Source of the DNA: DATILI01 sp035476635
GTDB taxonomy: Bacteria; Pseudomonadota; Gammaproteobacteria; Burkholderiales; Burkholderiaceae_C
Direction of reading: 5' to 3'
Length of the DNA stretch: 13,029 nt
NCBI GenBank assembly: GCA_035476635.1
Contig: DATILI010000344.1
Span: 1 to 13,029, forward strand
The notes beneath the pieces are model-generated. The model did no database searches and was not told where the DNA came from. It worked only from the letters and a program-made list of their open reading frames with translations. Positions 1-7,897 of the stretch are shown one piece after another; positions within the stretch are counted from its first letter, which is position 1; every line of letters starts with the position of its first letter. The translations under genes were made by a program, and so were the position numbers.

Positions 1-931
1 CCAGCGCGTCCAGCCGGTAGCGGGCATGGAGCTGACGCAGCAGGTGAAACAAGGCTTCTTCGTACATCGCCTGGGTGGAGCGGGCCAGGTCGTAATGGCG
101 CTGGGTGAGCGGCTCGTCCGGCGCGCGGGGTGGCCCTAGCAACTCCATGAGGGCCGGCCCGTACAGTTCGGCCACCTTGGGGGAGCCGGCTTCCCATTCG
201 TAAGCGATCCTGCGGCGATGGTGGATGAAAAAGTCGAGGTCGAGCCGGAAGGCACCCTCCGGTTGCAGGCGCACGATCTTGCGCATTTGCTCCATGAAGA
301 CGGGCTGTCCGTAAGGCGCCAGACCCATCACCTTGTATTCGTCCCCGTAGTGCGGAAAACCAATGAACTGCGTCAGCGCCTGGTAGAAGATGCCGAGTGA
401 ATGCGGGAACAGAACGCGCGCATCCATCGAGAGCGTCGAACGGCGCCCCACGCCCCAGGCGGTGCTGGCGAAGTCGCCAAAGCCATCCACCGACACGGAC
501 ACGGCTTCCTCGAAGGGCGACACGAAAAACGCGGAAGCCATGTGCGCCAGGTGATGTTCGACGGCGTGGACCTCGCCCTGGAAGGCCTGGCCGGGAAACG
601 CCCGCGCCAGGTGGTCGGGCAGCTCGGCGCGTTGTTGCTTGTTGCGCAGGCGATCCAGGATCAGCTCGGCGCTGGGCCAATGGCGCAGGCTGTAGGCGAT
701 CTTGCGCCCGAAGTTGGCCCGCCGGTCCTGATTGATGGCGACATGGTCCACCTGGGCCAGCGAGACGCCCGCTTCGGCCAGGCAGTAGCGAATGGCTTCG
801 CTGGGAAAGCCCGCCCAGTGCTTGAGGCGGCGGAAGCGCTCTTCCTCCGCGGCAGCCAGCAGGGTGCCATCACGGACGATGCAGGCGGAGGAGTCGCCGT
901 GAAAGGCGTTGAGGCCCAGGATGTAGGTCAT
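1..931 (-). CDS. Carbamoyltransferase, NodU/TobZ (CmcH) family, N-terminal part (3' end outside window)
   Basis: Reading the minus strand from the ATG at 931-929 gives 310 uninterrupted residues running off the window edge. Family members are usually about 550-600 residues, so roughly half is present. The start MTYILGLNAFHGDSSA is typical of the family's Kae1/HypF-like first domain, in which enzymes of this type handle a carbamoyl-adenylate and transfer the carbamoyl group to a sugar hydroxyl. Visible landmarks are EHHLAH at about residues 125-130 (candidate metal-binding histidines), VDGFGDF at about 148-154 and GDEYKVMGLAPYG at about 196-208. No frameshift or stop was found. The gene lies beyond the opposed acyltransferase but on the same strand as the glycosyltransferase run, so it probably carbamoylates a sugar of the same polysaccharide. 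That substrate assignment is inference; the family call is firm. Confidence 0.9.
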   Translation of the reverse strand, partial: MTYILGLNAFHGDSSACIVRDGTLLAAAEEERFRRLKHWAGFPSEAIRYCLAEAGVSLAQVDHVAINQDRRANFGRKIAYSLRHWPSAELILDRLRNKQQRAELPDHLARAFPGQAFQGEVHAVEHHLAHMASAFFVSPFEEAVSVSVDGFGDFASTAWGVGRRSTLSMDARVLFPHSLGIFYQALTQFIGFPHYGDEYKVMGLAPYGQPVFMEQMRKIVRLQPEGAFRLDLDFFIHHRRRIAYEWEAGSPKVAELYGPALMELLGPPRAPDEPLTQRHYDLARSTQAMYEEALFHLLRQLHARYRLDAL

Positions 932-1072
932 GGCCCAACCCGAACGAAACTCGTTTTTCTCATGTCTCTCTCATGCAACCGTCGCAGGCATTGGGTCAAG
1001 GCATTCTTCAATCACAATTGCGGAATCGGTCGGTACGCAGCTGCCGGTGAAGCTTATTATCGAACCCCAACC
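932..1072. promoter_or_regulatory. Divergent intergenic region between carbamoyltransferase and acyltransferase
   Basis: This 141-bp non-coding stretch separates two diverging genes and looks more AT-rich than the flanking genes, so it should hold the promoters for both. I see only weak sigma-70-like candidates on the plus strand: TTGGGT at 991-996 followed after 16 bp by CACAAT at 1013-1018. TATTAT at 1055-1060 resembles a -10 box but has no good -35 and sits only 12 bases from the acyltransferase ATG. On the minus strand I found no convincing pair. No strong Shine-Dalgarno sequence precedes either start codon. The role is inferred from gene orientation. Confidence 0.4.
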
Positions 1073-2254
1073 ATGACTCCGCACTCGAACGAACGGACCC
1101 CGGAGGGCTCGCAGCGCCTAGCACATCTGGACGGATTGGACGGCCTGCGCGGGTTGGCCATTATCCTGGTGCTGATTCACCATCTCACCGTAATGGATCC
1201 GGCCGGCACATGGGAAATCTTCGACGCACTCACGGAATTCAGTTCGTACGGCGTGGACCTGTTCTTCGTCCTGTCCGGTTTTTTGATTGTCGGCGGCCTT
1301 CAAAGGGAAGCAGGCGCCCCGGGGTGGGCCCGGCGCTTCTGGGTGAAGCGGGCGGCAAAAATTGCGCCCCTGTATTTTGCCGGCGTCGCGCTGGTGTTCC
1401 TGGTCCTTCCGGCCTTGCTTTCGATGGCCGGAGCCGGCGCGAAGGCCGCCACGCAGCTGACCGTGAGGGGCAATTGGCCGTGGTACACGAGCTTTGGCTC
1501 CAACATCCTGAACGCAATCGACGGTCGCTTCACCAATCCGGCGTTGGATGTGTGCTGGTCGCTCGCGTTGGAGATGCAGTTCTACCTGCTCGTGGCCGTT
1601 TGGGTCGCGCTGCGCGGCGTGCCGGGCCGGCGCACGCTGGGCGTGGTGCTCGCCCTGGCGATGGCAACGCGCGTGCTCGCGGCACTGGCCGGGGCCAACT
1701 GGATCAGCATCCTCGTGCTTCCCTGGCATCGCCTGGATGCCTTCGCCCTGGGCGCCGCGGTTGCGCTGGGCTATTGGCGTTGGATCTGTGGTTATCCGGG
1801 TCGCGCGGTTTGCGCTGTGGTCTTCGCCATGCCGTTTTTTCTGCCATGGTCACGTGAGCATTTCTGGGTCGCTGCTCTCGGCTACACCGCTGTGGCTTTG
1901 GCCGGCGCCCATCTGGTCCATCTCGCGTCGGCCAGCCGCCCTGGCTCGTTTACACAGGCCTTCTTCGTCTCGCGCTTCCTGCGCTGGTGCGGGAGCATTT
2001 CGTATTCCGTCTACCTCACCCATCTTCCGCTGCGTGCGGTTTTGCGTGACGTCTTTCTTCCCTACGCCATACGGCCCATTGCGGGCGGGTCCGCGGCGGC
2101 GGAACAGGCCATCTTCTACGCGGTCGCAGGTGCGACGTGCCTGTTGGCGGGCTGGGTGGTCTGGCGCTATTTCGAAGAGCCGGTCAGGCAGCGCATTCTG
2201 TCCAGGGTACTGCCCGCGGTTCGATTGTCCGAGGTGGCGGCGCGTGCTGGCTAA
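1073..2254 (+). CDS. Membrane acyltransferase, acyltransferase-3 (OafA/YrhL-like) family
   Basis: The protein has 393 residues, normal for a stand-alone integral-membrane acyltransferase-3 enzyme; this family adds acetyl or other acyl groups to surface sugars. After a short polar N terminus it has DGLDGLRGLAIILVLIHH (about residues 20-37), containing the family's Arg and the conserved His region. Next come YGVDLFFVLSGFLI (59-72), RRFWVKRAAKIAPLY (87-101) and WSLALEMQFYLL (162-173). Further hydrophobic segments follow, ending with YFEEPVR near the C terminus. The frame is open upstream to about 401, but that part is antisense to the carbamoyltransferase, and the ATG at 1073 directly precedes the conserved region. 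This is the only plus-strand gene. Its TAA overlaps the TAG of the opposing glycosyltransferase. It probably O-acylates the polysaccharide made by its neighbours; the acyl group and acceptor cannot be read from sequence. Confidence 0.92.
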   Translation: MTPHSNERTPEGSQRLAHLDGLDGLRGLAIILVLIHHLTVMDPAGTWEIFDALTEFSSYGVDLFFVLSGFLIVGGLQREAGAPGWARRFWVKRAAKIAPLYFAGVALVFLVLPALLSMAGAGAKAATQLTVRGNWPWYTSFGSNILNAIDGRFTNPALDVCWSLALEMQFYLLVAVWVALRGVPGRRTLGVVLALAMATRVLAALAGANWISILVLPWHRLDAFALGAAVALGYWRWICGYPGRAVCAVVFAMPFFLPWSREHFWVAALGYTAVALAGAHLVHLASASRPGSFTQAFFVSRFLRWCGSISYSVYLTHLPLRAVLRDVFLPYAIRPIAGGSAAAEQAIFYAVAGATCLLAGWVVWRYFEEPVRQRILSRVLPAVRLSEVAARAG

Positions 2255-3078
2255 CGGTCGCGTCGCCCGGCGTCGTATTTCCTGATCGCGATCTGCGCCT
2301 GGTAGAGGGCCCGCATGCGGCAAAACATGAGGCCGTCGCGGCCATCACGGAAACCGCCGCGCCAGAGATAGCTGTATAGGAAATACACGAGCCCGCGCGC
2401 CGGTACGCGCCAGGCCAGGCGCTTGAAGGTCGTGCGCCGCCGGAGCGGGTCGCTTGAAAACAGTTCACGCCAACCGATGCCGGCGCCCTGCTCGCGCAGC
2501 TCGTAGGCGGCGTCCTTGCCGGCATAGCGGTTCTGGCGCTCGAACCACTCGCCGATGCCCTTGAGGTTTTCGTCGATCAGGTCGTGGCCGAGGTCGCCGA
2601 TGGCGCCCGCGACGTGCTGTGTCTCGGCATGCCCGCGGTCGACATACCTCACCCGCTCGCGGTGGATGAAGCGCACCACCCAGGTGGGGTACAGGCTGCT
2701 GTATCGCAGCCAGCGTCCCCACATATGGAAGCGACGCCGTACACGGTAGGCTCCCACGTCGGCCGGACTGCGGATCGCAATATCGCCCAGTTCCTGAGCG
2801 AGCGCCGCAGGCACCCGCTCGTCGGCGTCCAGCACCAAGATCCAGGGGTGTTTGGGCTGGGCATGGTCCAGCGCCCAGTTGCGCTGGGAGCCGAAGCCTT
2901 CAAACCTGTTCTGGTAGAGGCGCACGCCCCTTTGCTTGCAGATGCCGCACGTGTTGTCCGTGCTGAAGGAATCGATCACGATCACATCGTCGCACCAGTC
3001 CAGGCTGTCCAGGCACGACGGCAGATGAACCTCCTCATTGAGGGTGAAGATCATCACGCTGACGGGTGGCGCGGTCAT
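2251..3078 (-). CDS. Glycosyltransferase family 2, WaaE/KdtX-like
   Basis: The protein is 275 residues with a GT-A nucleotide-sugar-binding fold at the N terminus: SVMIFTLNEE (about 7-16), VIDSFSTDNT (34-43), a FGSQRNWAL stretch (62-70) and LDADER (83-88) with the metal-binding D-x-D. The FTLNEE start and the overall arrangement resemble the WaaE/LgtF group, which adds beta-linked glucose to lipopolysaccharide core. The exact donor and linkage are not certain here. There is a basic C-terminal half but no clear transmembrane anchor, so it should act on the cytoplasmic face of the inner membrane. Its ATG forms an ATGA overlap (3075-3078) with the stop of galE, implying translational coupling. 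It is the last gene of the minus-strand run, and its stop codon overlaps the stop of the opposing acyltransferase. Confidence 0.93.
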   Translation of the reverse strand: MTAPPVSVMIFTLNEEVHLPSCLDSLDWCDDVIVIDSFSTDNTCGICKQRGVRLYQNRFEGFGSQRNWALDHAQPKHPWILVLDADERVPAALAQELGDIAIRSPADVGAYRVRRRFHMWGRWLRYSSLYPTWVVRFIHRERVRYVDRGHAETQHVAGAIGDLGHDLIDENLKGIGEWFERQNRYAGKDAAYELREQGAGIGWRELFSSDPLRRRTTFKRLAWRVPARGLVYFLYSYLWRGGFRDGRDGLMFCRMRALYQAQIAIRKYDAGRRDR

Positions 3079-4070
3079 GGCGCTGCGACGGATGCGTCAG
3101 GCCTGCTTTGGTGCCAGGCCCAGGCGGTTTCGATAATGTCGCGCAGTTGCGGATGGCGTGGCGCCCATCCCAGCTCGCGCCGCGCCCGGGTTGCGTCGCC
3201 CACCAGGTGGGCTGGATCCCCGGCGCGCTTGGCGCCGACGCGGGCCACCACGGGCCGCCCCGTGACGGATTGCGCCACCTCCACCACCTGCCGCACTGAG
3301 AAACCCTCACCATTGCCCAAGTTGTAGGCATCGCTCGGCGCCCCCGCCTCGAGGGCACGCAAGGCAAGCACATGGGCATCGGCCAGATCGGTCACATGGA
3401 CGAAGTCGCGGATGCAGGTTCCGTCGGGTGTGGGGTGGTCATCGCCCAAAATGGTCAGGTCCGGGCGCAGGCCAGCTGCTGCATCCAGCACGAGGGGGAT
3501 GAGATGGGGCTCGGGTTCGTGCGATTCGCCGGTCTCCCGGTCGGGATCGGCTCCTGCCGCATTGAAATAGCGCAAGCTGACCGAGCGCAGTCTGTGGGCG
3601 GCGCCGAAATCCTGCAGCATGCGCTCTACCATGGACTTGGTAGCGCCGTACGGGTTGATGGGCGCCTGCCGGTGTGCTTCCGTGATCGGTATTTCGATCG
3701 GATGTCCGTAAACGGCACAGGTGCTCGAAAAAACAATCTTGTCGACGCCATGGTCCCGCATGGCTTGCAGCAGGGTGAGCGAGCCCAATACGTTGTTGCG
3801 GTAGTACATGCCGGGGTCGAGTTCGGATTCGCCGACATACGCGAAGGCGGCGAAATGCATGACGGCGATGGGCGCGTACTGCCGGAATGCTTCATCCAGC
3901 GCGGCACGATCCAGGATGTCTCCCCGAATTAAGGGCCCCCACCTGACCGCCCAGGCATGGCCACGGGAGAGGTTGTCGAAGCTGATAGGGAGATATCCCG
4001 CGATCTTCAGCGCCTTGCAAGCATGGCTTCCGATGTAGCCAGCCCCGCCGGTAACGAGTACATGTTTCAT
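3075..4070 (-). CDS. galE: UDP-glucose 4-epimerase
   Basis: This 331-residue extended short-chain dehydrogenase/reductase has the usual GalE length. It opens with MKHVLVTGGAGYIGSHACKA, holding the G-x-x-G-x-x-G NAD-binding loop at 8-14. Other GalE landmarks are FDNLSRGH (31-38), MHFAAFAYVGES (71-82), the catalytic FSSTCAVYG (114-122), and NPYGATK (139-145) with Tyr141 and Lys145. LRYFNAAGADP (166-176) and RDFVHVTDLADAH (221-233) complete the match. The enzyme interconverts UDP-glucose and UDP-galactose; some relatives also accept UDP-N-acetylhexosamines, so galactose is the likelier but not the only product. It is the sole nucleotide-sugar enzyme in the window, suggesting at least one sugar of the repeat needs this epimer. 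It overlaps its upstream neighbour (ATGA, 4067-4070) and its downstream neighbour (ATGA, 3075-3078). Confidence 0.95.
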   Translation of the reverse strand: MKHVLVTGGAGYIGSHACKALKIAGYLPISFDNLSRGHAWAVRWGPLIRGDILDRAALDEAFRQYAPIAVMHFAAFAYVGESELDPGMYYRNNVLGSLTLLQAMRDHGVDKIVFSSTCAVYGHPIEIPITEAHRQAPINPYGATKSMVERMLQDFGAAHRLRSVSLRYFNAAGADPDRETGESHEPEPHLIPLVLDAAAGLRPDLTILGDDHPTPDGTCIRDFVHVTDLADAHVLALRALEAGAPSDAYNLGNGEGFSVRQVVEVAQSVTGRPVVARVGAKRAGDPAHLVGDATRARRELGWAPRHPQLRDIIETAWAWHQSRPDASVAAP

Positions 4071-5200
4071 TTCAAGGAAGCGCCCTGCCTGCCGTCGAAC
4101 TCGTCAATGTAGCGCTTTGCGATGGCGGCAAAACTGTGGCGCGCGGCCTCCGCGACGGCAGGGCCCGCCAGGCCAGCCCTGACCGTATCGTCGCGCATGA
4201 TTGACGACAGCGCCCTTGCCAGATTCGACTCGGGGTCGGGCCCGCGATGGTCGAACACCCAGCCATTGACGCCGTGCTTGACGAAATCCTGAAAGCATTC
4301 CAGCCCCGACACCAGGGGCGCGACGCCCGCAGCCATTGACTCGAGTGGCACCACCCCGAAGGCCTCGCCTCGTTCGGCGAGTGAGGGGTAGCAAAGCAGG
4401 TCGGCTTCGCGGTACACATCAGCAAGGCGGCCCGAGTCGAACACGGGCCCGTGAAAATCAACTGGCGCGTTTTCCGCCAGTGTGTGCAGGCTCTGCAGAA
4501 AGTTGATTCCGCCTCCGCCGTCCGTTTCGCCGGTGGGACCCACAATACGTAATCGCCAATGCGGAAATTCGTCTGAGATGCGCCGGAAAGCCCGGATGAG
4601 CAGCGCCACGCCTTTTTCCGGATGAACGCGGCCAACGAAGAGCAAAGTGCGTTGCGCGCCAGCCTTTGTTTGGGGCAGTGGCGCCAAGGCTTCAACATCG
4701 GCAGGCATAGGAATCACGACGGTACGCGCGGCGAGGTCTGGTTGCTCGCGGGCAATTGCTCTTGCTACCGCGCCGGACAAGGCCACAATTCGCCAGACGC
4801 GGCGATAGAGCCCATATTGGCCTTTGGGAAACCTGGCTGCGCAGACGAGCACTTCGCCACTGGTACGCCTGAATATCGAAGCCAATGCTGGGACCCAGAA
4901 ATCGTTGGTGACCAGCACGTCCGCTTGCGGCAAACGTGGAATCACCGTGACTGCGTAAACAAAATCCTTCAGCAGGTCGTAAAAGGTGCTGCCGCTTTGC
5001 GAAAATCCCCATGTGCGGATGAAGCGTGGCTCGCTTGGGGAGTCCTGGTCGCGCTGATCGGGAATGCGCCTGGACACGACAGTGACGTGATGGCCGGCGC
5101 GCACGAATTCCCGTGACAGGGCTTCCCATGTCTTGGCCATGGCGCCACCCCGGATCGCAGGCACCGGAAAGGAAGGGCCCATGACGATCGTGACCTTCAT
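4067..5200 (-). CDS. Glycosyltransferase family 4 (GT-B, retaining)
   Basis: With the start at the ATG 5200-5198 the protein is 377 residues, normal for GT4. The frame continues 15 codons upstream, but MKVTIVMGPSFPVPAIRGGA is a natural beginning. This ATG also makes an exact ATGA overlap with the stop of the preceding gene, the same arrangement as at three other junctions. The N-terminal domain has the acceptor-side glycine-rich loop IRGGAMAKTWEAL (16-28). The C-terminal nucleotide-sugar domain has LLFVGRVHPEKGVALLIRAF (186-205), with the conserved Arg and Lys, and ERGEAFGVVPLESMAAG (276-292), giving the E-x7-E pair Glu279/Glu287. Donor and acceptor sugars cannot be assigned. It should act in the cytoplasm at the membrane, on lipid-linked intermediates of the same polysaccharide as its neighbours. 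Confidence 0.92.
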   Translation of the reverse strand: MKVTIVMGPSFPVPAIRGGAMAKTWEALSREFVRAGHHVTVVSRRIPDQRDQDSPSEPRFIRTWGFSQSGSTFYDLLKDFVYAVTVIPRLPQADVLVTNDFWVPALASIFRRTSGEVLVCAARFPKGQYGLYRRVWRIVALSGAVARAIAREQPDLAARTVVIPMPADVEALAPLPQTKAGAQRTLLFVGRVHPEKGVALLIRAFRRISDEFPHWRLRIVGPTGETDGGGGINFLQSLHTLAENAPVDFHGPVFDSGRLADVYREADLLCYPSLAERGEAFGVVPLESMAAGVAPLVSGLECFQDFVKHGVNGWVFDHRGPDPESNLARALSSIMRDDTVRAGLAGPAVAEAARHSFAAIAKRYIDEFDGRQGASLK

Positions 5201-6450
5201 GAAAGCACCACGCAGGCCGGGGTCGTGTTGCCCTCCGCAAGCCAACGGTAGACCTGCACCATGCTGCGCGCGGCTGCATCCCAGGAATACCGGTTCAGGA
5301 CCAATTGCCGCCCGCGCTCGCCCATACTGCGCAGTTCGCTGTCGGGCGTGGCGAGCGCCTGACGCAATCCGTCTTCAAGTGCGGTGGCTGTGGGATTGAC
5401 CCACCAGCCGCATCCCTGTGTGATCAGTTCCTCCCATGGCGCGGCAGTGGTGGTGATCACCGGCATGCCGGCCGCCAGCGCTTCGAGCACCACGATGCCG
5501 AAGTTCTCGGACAAGGTGGGAAGGACCAGCAATTCGGCATGAGCCAGCGCGCAGGCCTTCTGCTCGCCTTCCAGCATACCGACCAAGCTGACGTTGGCGG
5601 CCAAGTTCGGGTGGCTGGACAGCAGGGCCCGCAGTTCCGCGCCGTAGCTGGTGAGGTCCGGCCCGGCAATCACAAGGTGCCAGCCGGCCGAGTTTGCCGC
5701 CAACCGAGACCATGCCTCCAGCAGCATTGGCAAGCCCTTTTTCGGGTGAAGCCGGCCCATGTAGAGCAACCAGCGCTTTCCCTGAAGCGCGGGGTACAGC
5801 TGCTCCAATAGCTGCCGCGATACGGAGTTGGGATGCAGCACGGGCGCAATCGCATTGGGAATGACCGCGATGGGTTGCCTCAGGCCGGCGCGCCGTATGG
5901 CTTCGGCTTCCATGTCACTGGTGGCATGGAGAAGGCGGGCCGCCTGCAGGTTGCGCCGCTCGTACAGAGCGAACGCAACTTGCTTGCGCACCGGGTTGTG
6001 CGCAAGCGACCAGTCGTCGAGCATGCCCCGAGGCGAAATCACGAAAGGAATCTTGTGTTGATCAGCGAGCCGCCGAGCGTATACGCCGGGGTACATCCAG
6101 ACCCCATGGTTGTGGACCACGTCGAGTCCCTGGCGTGCCATCGCCTGCAACTCATTGGCAAAAGCGGGGGACCAACCGCGCAGCGCTTTTCCCAGGACCG
6201 TCGGTGCTACCGTAATGGTTCGTGCGCCACTGGCTTCCATGGGTGCCGCGTGCTCCCGGTAATCCAGTGAGGCCAAGGTGACATCGAGACCGGCCGATGC
6301 AAGCGCTTGGGACAGGCCCGTCACGCTGGCCGCCGGCCCACCTGTTGCTCGGTTGACGCTGGGCACCACTTGGAGCACGGACAAGCCGGCCGCGTTCCCG
6401 CTGCCCTGCCGTGGCCTATTTGCGGGTGACAAGGCCCACTCCTGGTGCAT
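5197..6450 (-). CDS. Glycosyltransferase family 4 (GT-B, retaining)
   Basis: From the ATG at 6450 this encodes 417 residues. It shows VLQVVPSVNRATGGPAASVT (about 25-44) with a glycine-rich acceptor loop, VVHNHGVWMYPGVYARRLAD (111-130), LLYMGRLHPKKGLPMLLEAW (228-247) and LSENFGIVVLEALAAGMPVI (313-332), giving the E-x7-E pair Glu315/Glu323. The start is uncertain. A GTG at 6474 would add eight residues, and a TTG at 6384 would begin right at the conserved strand; none has a good Shine-Dalgarno sequence. With the ATG chosen here the gene overlaps the polymerase gene by 35 bases. Its stop overlaps the next glycosyltransferase as ATGA (5197-5200). The family is secure. The transferred sugar is unknown. 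Confidence 0.92.
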   Translation of the reverse strand: MHQEWALSPANRPRQGSGNAAGLSVLQVVPSVNRATGGPAASVTGLSQALASAGLDVTLASLDYREHAAPMEASGARTITVAPTVLGKALRGWSPAFANELQAMARQGLDVVHNHGVWMYPGVYARRLADQHKIPFVISPRGMLDDWSLAHNPVRKQVAFALYERRNLQAARLLHATSDMEAEAIRRAGLRQPIAVIPNAIAPVLHPNSVSRQLLEQLYPALQGKRWLLYMGRLHPKKGLPMLLEAWSRLAANSAGWHLVIAGPDLTSYGAELRALLSSHPNLAANVSLVGMLEGEQKACALAHAELLVLPTLSENFGIVVLEALAAGMPVITTTAAPWEELITQGCGWWVNPTATALEDGLRQALATPDSELRSMGERGRQLVLNRYSWDAAARSMVQVYRWLAEGNTTPACVVLS

Positions 6451-7897
6451 GCCCCGGATGCTTTCGGAATTCACGCCGCGTCAGCATGGACAGAGCGTAG
6501 TAGAAGACGAAAACAGCTACGGCCGATTGCAGCAAGCTCATGAAAAGCCCGATGAAGTCGGCCTCCATGTTGATCATGTTGATGAGCGCCGCGATGGCGA
6601 CCAGGCTGGGCAGAGAAACGCCCGAGTGTCCGGCGCTTCTCTGGGTCAGCACGCGCGCCAGGATGCCTACGAGCGCACCCATGGCAAGCACGCCTGCATA
6701 ACCGAAATTGGCATACGCCTCGGCGGCCAGGCCCCATCCGACAGCCGTCTTCTCGGTTTCGTGTTCGAGCAAGACGGCAAAGTGAACGTTCAGCATGTCC
6801 ATGCCTGCCTGGCTCGCCGGCTTGTCGGGAAAGATGAAACGGGGCATCAGCACCTGGGGGAGCAGGGCATACGTGGCGCCGTCGAGATGTTCGACCATGT
6901 CCGGCGCCATGCGCTGCGCCCACAGCATCATGCGGATCAGCGATGTGCGGTCCAGGACCGTGGGTCTGTTGGGATCAACTTCGACGAACTCTGCGTCCGA
7001 GGAAGTGAGCACTTCAATGCCCCGTGCGGTCCACTCCATGAGTCGGTCCGGCAGATCGGCGACGGACGTGGTGTTGCCGTAATTGGCCCCGGCGTACCAA
7101 TACACATCCCGCATATCCCGCTTGCCCGCCTGGAGCACGGACACGACGGCAAAAACCAGCAAAAAGCTCTTCCAGGGCACCCGTCCAGTCGCAACAACGA
7201 AGCCGACGGTACCCGCCATCAGGTACATCATCCCTCCCACCAGAAAAAGCGAGCTCCAGCTCACGAGGACGTTGGCTCCGACCAGCAGGCCGCCCATCAA
7301 CAGGTCACGTTTCGTCAGCAGGCGCTGGCCGGCGCCCACGCCGAAACAGTAGCAGGCGACAAGGGCAAAGGTCGAGGCAAGCGAACGCGCCGTTCCATAG
7401 AGCGTGTCCAGCAACTGCAGCACGCCAGAGGCCGCCCCCACTTGGAAGACCAGGCCGCAACTCAGTCCGGTCAGGATCAGCAAGCTGAGTTGCCGGGCGG
7501 ATTGTTCGGGATCCGGCGCAGGCGGCCGGAGGCGTTGGGCCGAGCGGCCCAGATGGGCCGTTGCCGCCGCCGAAATCAGGAAGGCGCTCACGGTGGATGA
7601 CGCGACCAAAATCTCCTCAGGCTCATAGAGGTGCAACAAGCCCTCGGGCCGAATCACCGAGAGGGCGAAATAGGGCAGGTGCGCCAGGGCAAACGCCGGA
7701 AGAATGGGAATGCCTTCGGCACCGGAGCGCAGCCAAAGAAACGTGGGCAGCAGGCACGCAAATACCAGAACGAGGTAGGCGGCCAGAATGTAGTCGGACT
7801 TCGCTGTGACAATGCCATACAAGGCCAGCACGACGGCGCCTACGAGCAACGCGCGCATGCCCTCTTTCTGTGCCTGGCGATTGACGTTAGCGAGCAT
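6416..7897 (-). CDS. Wzy-like oligosaccharide repeat-unit (O-antigen/EPS) polymerase
   Basis: This 493-residue integral membrane protein has many hydrophobic segments, roughly at residues 15-32, 36-55, 63-81, 95-116, 136-156, 172-190, 198-236 (probably two) and 243-256. A long hydrophilic, presumably periplasmic, loop runs from about 257 to 385, followed by more segments at about 390-417 and 428-472. The loop holds MPRFIFPDKP (351-360), a Pro-Arg...Pro-x-Lys-Pro pattern common in Wzy-type polymerases. Such enzymes join undecaprenyl-linked repeats at the periplasmic face in Wzx/Wzy systems. The ATG at 7897 overlaps the preceding gene by 11 bases. A second candidate is the ATG at 7858 (MRALLVG), preceded by a purine-rich stretch. 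The location among seven glycosyltransferases supports the call, but polymerases diverge strongly and an O-antigen ligase-like relative cannot be fully excluded. Confidence 0.82.
   Translation of the reverse strand: MLANVNRQAQKEGMRALLVGAVVLALYGIVTAKSDYILAAYLVLVFACLLPTFLWLRSGAEGIPILPAFALAHLPYFALSVIRPEGLLHLYEPEEILVASSTVSAFLISAAATAHLGRSAQRLRPPAPDPEQSARQLSLLILTGLSCGLVFQVGAASGVLQLLDTLYGTARSLASTFALVACYCFGVGAGQRLLTKRDLLMGGLLVGANVLVSWSSLFLVGGMMYLMAGTVGFVVATGRVPWKSFLLVFAVVSVLQAGKRDMRDVYWYAGANYGNTTSVADLPDRLMEWTARGIEVLTSSDAEFVEVDPNRPTVLDRTSLIRMMLWAQRMAPDMVEHLDGATYALLPQVLMPRFIFPDKPASQAGMDMLNVHFAVLLEHETEKTAVGWGLAAEAYANFGYAGVLAMGALVGILARVLTQRSAGHSGVSLPSLVAIAALINMINMEADFIGLFMSLLQSAVAVFVFYYALSMLTRREFRKHPGHAPGVGLVTRK

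Noticed and set aside
401..1072. Open plus-strand frame that would extend the acyltransferase to 617 residues
   Set aside because: It is antisense to the carbamoyltransferase, whose minus-strand frame has clear family motifs. The extension resembles no known domain, and the conserved acyltransferase region begins just after the ATG at 1073.
2255..2300. Rho-independent terminator at the end of the acyltransferase
   Set aside because: I found no hairpin followed by a T run; the sequence is the coding end of the opposing glycosyltransferase.
6278..7600. Long plus-strand open frame (440 residues) opposite the polymerase gene
   Set aside because: The translation is low in hydrophobic structure and rich in His, Gln and Arg, typical of the antisense of a high-GC membrane protein gene. 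The minus-strand polymerase fits better.
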